From the NCBI GenBank assembly GCA_003640385.1, contig RCAB01000025.1, forward strand, positions 1 through 64,000: 64,000 bases of DNA, written 5' to 3'. Of the stretch, positions 58,935 to 64,000 are shown piece after piece. The position numbers and the translations under genes are program-made. The DNA comes from Setaria digitata (taxonomy: Eukaryota; Nematoda; Chromadorea; Rhabditida; Setariidae). The notes under the pieces are model-generated. The model made no database searches. It worked only from the letters and a program-made list of their open reading frames with translations, and had not been told where the DNA came from. Positions within the stretch are counted from its first letter, which is position 1, and each line of letters opens with the position of its first letter.

Positions 58935-59839
58935 TTTTCTTTATGTTGTAAGCCATAAAACAGTTATGTTTCTAGTTCGACGAATTCTTTTTTTACCATG
59001 TATCACTATTATGGTTGGGATGGGAACTTCCTGGAATTGTGTTTCCTTTTTTGTCTGGAATGTGAACATGAATTTGGAATTGAACAGCTATGATTGCGAA
59101 GAGAATGCCCGTACTGTGTAGAAATTTTGGTACGGATCTCTAATGGCCCAATGTTTGTAGGTAAATGCTGAGGTTGAATTGTGCAACAGAAGACCACATA
59201 CGGACATGTGACCTGACCACAAGGACTATAGTGATGTGAGTGTTAGGATTATTCCGTTGGTATCGATTTAAAATTTCGTAGGGAGAGTTTTGAATCGAAT
59301 TTATTAAATCCACAGTCAGTAGTAAAGTTAACAGAAATGTGAGGAATATGCGAAATGGAAAGCATGATATGAATATTTCACAATAACAGAAACGACCATC
59401 ACGAAAAAATAACCCGTTCAAATCAGCTCGTTATATTATAAATTAAAAATAGGCAGGTCATGTCCATGTTGCGAAAATTAACTCAAGAAAGAACAATGCA
59501 TCCTTCTTGATCAAATATTGGGTGTTTGAAGCTCGAAACTTCAGTGAAAAGGTACAAGTTTCCTCCTGGATTACTACTTGTATGATATTCACTTCAATAT
59601 CCATACTCACGATTATTTCCTAGGGAAACGGCTCTGTGCAATATTTCTGACAACACATTAGAGGGTAAATCAATCAGTTATTTATAAATGCTACGAATAA
59701 CCAGAACCACGGGAAAGAAAAGTACTGATGTAGACCACATATCCGTTTTGGTGAGGTCGGAACTTGACATTATCAGGTTAAAAAGAAGTATGTGCATCTA
59801 TATCATACAAAGATCACAAATATTTGTTGGTGGTACTTG
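58935..59839. other. Convergent intergenic region, RBM34 / ephrin
   Basis: About 0.9 kb between tail-to-tail genes. The minus-strand frames at 59009-59197 and 59140-59421 show no motif and look like chance frames in the ephrin 3' side. Confidence 0.5.
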
Positions 59840-62800
59840 TTACCTCCCTGAATTCCACAACAACAGCAACGCACTTATAATTACATATTTAGCTTCTATA
59901 CGCCCAATTATAGGGCCTCCACCTAAAAATACGTTATCATCATTTTGCTGAAAGTAATGCAGAATCCAAACTTTCAAACCCTAAAACCGAAGACTCCATG
60001 AATATTCTAACTGTCCTTCTAATAACTCTCGTTACCGAATATAACTGCTTCATTACATACTCCAGCTATCCTGAGGGAAACTTCAGAGGGAACCAGCCAC
60101 TAGATAGTTCGATCAGTCTTTCGCCCCCTATACTCAAGTCAGATGGATTTATATAGGTCAGAATCGTTGGACTTCTACCACAGTTTCCCTCTTGCTTCAT
60201 CCTGTTCGGATACAGTTCACCATTTTTCGAGTCCCACCATACATACACTCTACCTCCGCTCTGTCATATGCAATATGAACAAGGTTATGTTACGCTCTAT
60301 ATTATTTCAAATATATAAAATCTTTATTTTCATTATGCTTTTTTGATGACTTACCGGATACATCGTCTACCACGTAATCCTGAGCAAGATCTACGCTATC
60401 TCTATTTCGGTCAGGAAGATTCCGCGAAGTATCATATTTACTCTGTATTTCTTTCGAAATCCAGCGCTGTGCCTGTCGGCTCGTCGAATGAAACATTTCA
60501 CGATCAGAAACTGTACTGGAAAACCTTGGCCATCCAGGACCACTGCCCGATAAGTCTGCCAAACTTCTCTGCAGAATCTATATTCATTACTCTGTAATAA
60601 CTACTAAAACCATCTCAAATATCCTGAAAAAAAAAAAAAAAAAAAAAGAAAAAATTGTCAGCTTTCCTAAAATTTAATCCTCAAAATTGCTAACCGAAGA
60701 GTCATTTTCAAGCTCCCGGAATGAGAAGTCGCCTTCGATCCCGTCTATCGCTAATTGCCTGACATACTCTAGTCGCGTCAAGTCAAAACCATATTTTTCA
60801 GCGAACTTCTGTGACTCATTATTTAAACTGTTGTCATCCTGAAAATAAATTTAAATTCTGCCTATTAATTTAAAACTTAGAGCACTATTTTGTGAAACCA
60901 ACTTGGAAAAATTTCAATCACCAAATCACTGGTACTTACTTGCTCTGTTTCTGGGCCGTCATTTGCAAGTGGTTTTAAATTCCGAGTTCCTGACCAGCCT
61001 TCCTTTTCAGTTCCTCCTACTTCTGATGAGTCCAGCGCAGATCTCATATTCAACCCTAACACACTGCCTCAAATTTTTATTGAAACAATAGGAAAAACTT
61101 TTGCGGAAGAATAAGCAATGCCTGATGCACAAAAACCATTGTAATACGAATTATACGTGACAAACAATAATGTACAATCTTCTGAATGATAGACAACTCT
61201 TTCATAGAGTCGATTCTACAATTTTGGGAGCAGTTTCTGTAATATGGCAATTTTTAGCAACAAGAGCACTTTTTATCAAAGTATTTCGATTTGAAAAGCC
61301 AAAAATCATGAAGATTGAAAGTCGCTTTTAACTAATTTCACGGAAGCATATTAATCTTGTTACCTTCTTCAGAAGTTGGATAAAAGTGATCACTCAAAGG
61401 CCGAATATCGATACGCAACCTCATATTCGCAGTAACGCACAATCCTAGTCGAGTATTGTTCATTCCTTCTGCAGATCCATTTGATGTCGCTAAAGCTTTA
61501 AATTGTATAATAATTATCATGATCGTAAAATGCGTAAAATATAACAGTTAGTTAAGAATTGAAAGGCTTTTCTCCATAATTGAATTCATCTCATAATTTG
61601 AAGTCTAATGACATTTGTGGAAATGTAAACTAACTGATCAAATAATATGATCGACCAGGTTGATATTCGAAGCCATTTGGTAAAGGAGAAAATTGGCGAA
61701 ATACAATTTTATGACTGACGGATTTTGTTGCTAGAGGAGAATCGCATTTAAGAAAGGTGAGCGAACGGCTATCCAATTCACAGCTCATAAATGATAAATC
61801 AGATACCTGTCAAATGACCTAATTTCGACGACATAATTTCTCATATTAATACCACGTTTATTATGTAATATGAGCTAATTTAAAAAAACAAAAAAATTTT
61901 TTTTTAAAAACTTCACATAATAAGCATAGCTTTGTAGTTTTTGGTTTCTCGATATTTACCAGTAGAAAACTTAAATGTAAATGTATGTAGTTCGTTAAGT
62001 TCTTTACCTGGTAAATGATAAGCTGCTCATACTTATCAACATTATCATAAGTGCTATACGTGGGACAAACGATTTCCATTGAATCCATGGCATCTACTTC
62101 AATAAAGGCTGCCCCAGCACCAATTTCTGCATCCTGTGGGAAGAGCGAACGATCAGTAAATCTGCAACAGATTCCAAAGCAAATAAAAGTAACATCTTTT
62201 TCCTACATCTTATTGCCTAACATGTTTCATCTCAAATAAGAAAAAAAGCGTTTAAAATGCAATAAAATCAAAATTTATTGGTAGGACTTCCGAAATTTTT
62301 CCTAAAGTAGCAGCAACAACCAATGACGGAAATATGCGAATACTGAAACATTTCGTGCTTCTTTCCATTAAATTTTTGTTTGAGTAAACCACAGCAAGTA
62401 GAGGTACTAACCTATTTTAGTTAATATTGTCAAATTATCAACTATTATTTATAAAATGTAACTTGATTGGTAAAATACCGTCAACCTATTACCTCATATT
62501 TTAATATATTTAAAGTATGTTTTATGATGACACTGATGTTTTTCAATTAATTATTCATATAAGATATTCAGATAAGAAGTGACGTTAAAAAATAAGCAAA
62601 TCAGTAGTAAGTCATAGGAAAAACAAGAAAAAAATCTAGAAATTCCAACAGTTTCCTTCAGAAATTTAAAGGAGGCTTGCAGTATGTTGGTAAATATTGT
62701 GTTCACTTCAAATGAATGTTGCCAGCAAGTTGAACGAAAAGACTGTAAGGATCTGAATAAGAAAACGTTAAATTGTTATTATAAGACAATTGGAACATCT

Positions 62801-64000
62801 GCAAGGCTGTTTATACAATACATTATTTTTCATTTCAATCAAATAACAAAAGCATCATTATCTGATATTAATTTGCCTAAATACAACAATAACTCTCCCA
62901 TATCCTCCTCTGATCATGAATGTTTTAATCTTATTTATTACCTCAGTCAATCTTTTGCTGCTAAATATGACTGCGTGTTATTTAAATAATTTTAAATTAA
63001 AATTAAAAACGAGTTATATATAAAAAAAGCCAGGAATAAATTTGCTGTTCTGAATAGGAGTAAACAAATTACCGTCGTCCAACAACCTAATAAGTTTCAG
63101 CGTTACCATTAATCAGTCAGCTATCCAACATGATAATGAATAAATGCAACAGACAATCCGTAAACAAAATCCACCTGTGTAGAAAATTAATCTACCAAAA
63201 TCTTCTCGCGAAAGTTGTAAATTTCTGATTTCTCATTACTGTTATTTCGCAACAAATATAGAATAGGATCAGTAACATAACCTTTTAAATTCATCATCAA
63301 TGCGATGATTGTAGTTGAAAAATTTGCTGAAAAATATCAATACTCTCTGTCTATATTACAGTGACAACCATTATACCAATTTGAAAAACAGTTTCATATC
63401 TAATCCCAAGATATTTTGATTTTTCTTCTGAAAAAAAATTTATCGTTCTGGACGAAAATTTTAAGTTATTTACGAAAACTCACTCTAAGCTGATCTTTTA
63501 AATATTACCCTCTACTTTTTTTCGTTGTATCTATTAATTAATTTCGAAAATTTTATGGGTAAATAGAAACAATATCATCAGAAATTTAGTTCATGATGAT
63601 GGATTATCCTTAATAAATAACCCCTTGATTGGAAAACAGAGTTATCTTGGGAGGAAGTGAAGCTAAAATATCGATAATAATGCGAGGTAATAGAAATACT
63701 AGGTTCTGAAGACTTGGATACCCATGTCCTAGATTACATGGTGAAAACAACGAGATGGAGGAGAACAATAAAAGGAAGCAATGACCGCGCAATATTACAG
63801 ATAATTTAGCCAATTTAATGAGTGTGTCCTCAGCATCTCAAAAAGATAAACAAGCCAGATGGAGAAGGTTATGGAGAGATTACTCTACTGGATATATCAG
63901 ATATGAGCAGAGCCTCCATATTCCGATTCTTATCATGTAAATACCTTACTTGGCTCAATTACATCATCTCCTCTAAAACCTTCACTGTTGCGAATTTTAG
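59840..64000 (-). CDS. efn: Ephrin, GPI-anchored (partial, 5' end off right edge)
   Basis: Minus-strand exons: 62133-62008, 61806-61635, 61489-61364, 61055-60940, 60838-60695, 60568-60355 and 59922-59840, with a phase-compatible exon at 64000-63945 (NSEGFRGDDVIEPSK) running off the edge. The ephrin receptor-binding domain shows MEIVCPTYSTYDN, YEQLIIYQ, CELDSR, FRQFSPLPNGFEYQPGRSYY, TSNGSAEGMNNTRLGLCV and NMRLRI. Ephrins are cell-surface ligands of Eph receptors. A long polar spacer (about 150 residues, for example DDNSLNNESQKFAEKYGFDL) leads to a C-terminal hydrophobic GPI-type signal, KYVIISALLLLWNSGR, with no cytosolic tail, so this is a class-A-like, GPI-linked ephrin, as in C. elegans. 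An alternative acceptor at 62162 would start the second exon 28 nt earlier. The 1.8-kb intron holds nothing recognised. Confidence 0.88.

Noticed and set aside
63610..63813. Minus-strand frame with a signal-peptide-like start upstream of the ephrin exons
   Set aside because: Its first codon is TTG, not ATG, it lies in the inferred ephrin intron, and no splice sites link it in phase to the ephrin domain.

Overview
The window is nuclear DNA from a nematode. The evidence is intron-rich genes with short exons, T-rich acceptors ending TTTCAG or TTTAG, AT-rich introns and intergenic DNA, and a one-to-one set of metazoan genes. The style resembles spirurine (filarial-type) nematodes more than Caenorhabditis, but the species is an inference. 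Fifteen protein-coding genes can be assembled exon by exon, almost all with matching splice phases and canonical GT-AG introns. Most span only 1-4 kb.

Layout, left to right. 1-344: an (ATT)n microsatellite inside an intron. 345-725 (-): the 5' end of a secreted-Frizzled-related gene running off the left edge. 3586-4884 (+): TFAM/HMG-5. 5972-6696 (+): ER-type FKBP. 6950-9386 (-): cysteine-type selenophosphate synthetase. 10458-12493 (-): MAD2/MDF-2. 13710-15913 (+): COX10 haem O synthase, possibly starting at 13432. 17591-21086 (+): MGAT4 N-acetylglucosaminyltransferase. 22460-25848 (+): fatty acyl-CoA reductase. 28843-32145 (+): CNDP2-type M20 dipeptidase. 33803-39101 (+): DDX20/Gemin3 helicase. 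43586-46227 (+): branched-chain aminotransferase. 46752-50216 (-): GH29 alpha-L-fucosidase. 51235-54001 (-): complex III core protein 2. 54893-56294 (+): TGN38-like membrane protein. 57169-58934 (+): RBM34-like double-RRM protein. 59840 to the right edge (-): GPI-anchored ephrin.

This is ordinary conserved metazoan gene content, not a single pathway. TFAM, COX10, UCR-2 and BCAT act in mitochondria. MGAT4, fucosidase, FKBP and TGN38 act in the secretory pathway. DDX20 and RBM34 act in RNA metabolism. sFRP and ephrin, at the two edges, are signalling proteins. mdf-2/cox10 and ucr-2/tgn-38 are head-to-head pairs that may share promoters. I see no operon with the roughly 100-bp spacing typical of C. 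elegans, and no mobile-element coding sequence, tRNA or CRISPR.

I found no obviously new biological system. The items most worth a second look are a perfect 25-bp inverted repeat in a dipeptidase intron, a stray copy of part of a dipeptidase exon inside an earlier intron of the same gene, two likely GC-AG introns, a 46-nt intron, a 117-bp direct repeat near the left end, and two exon junctions (seld-1, RBM34) whose phases do not fit canonical splicing.
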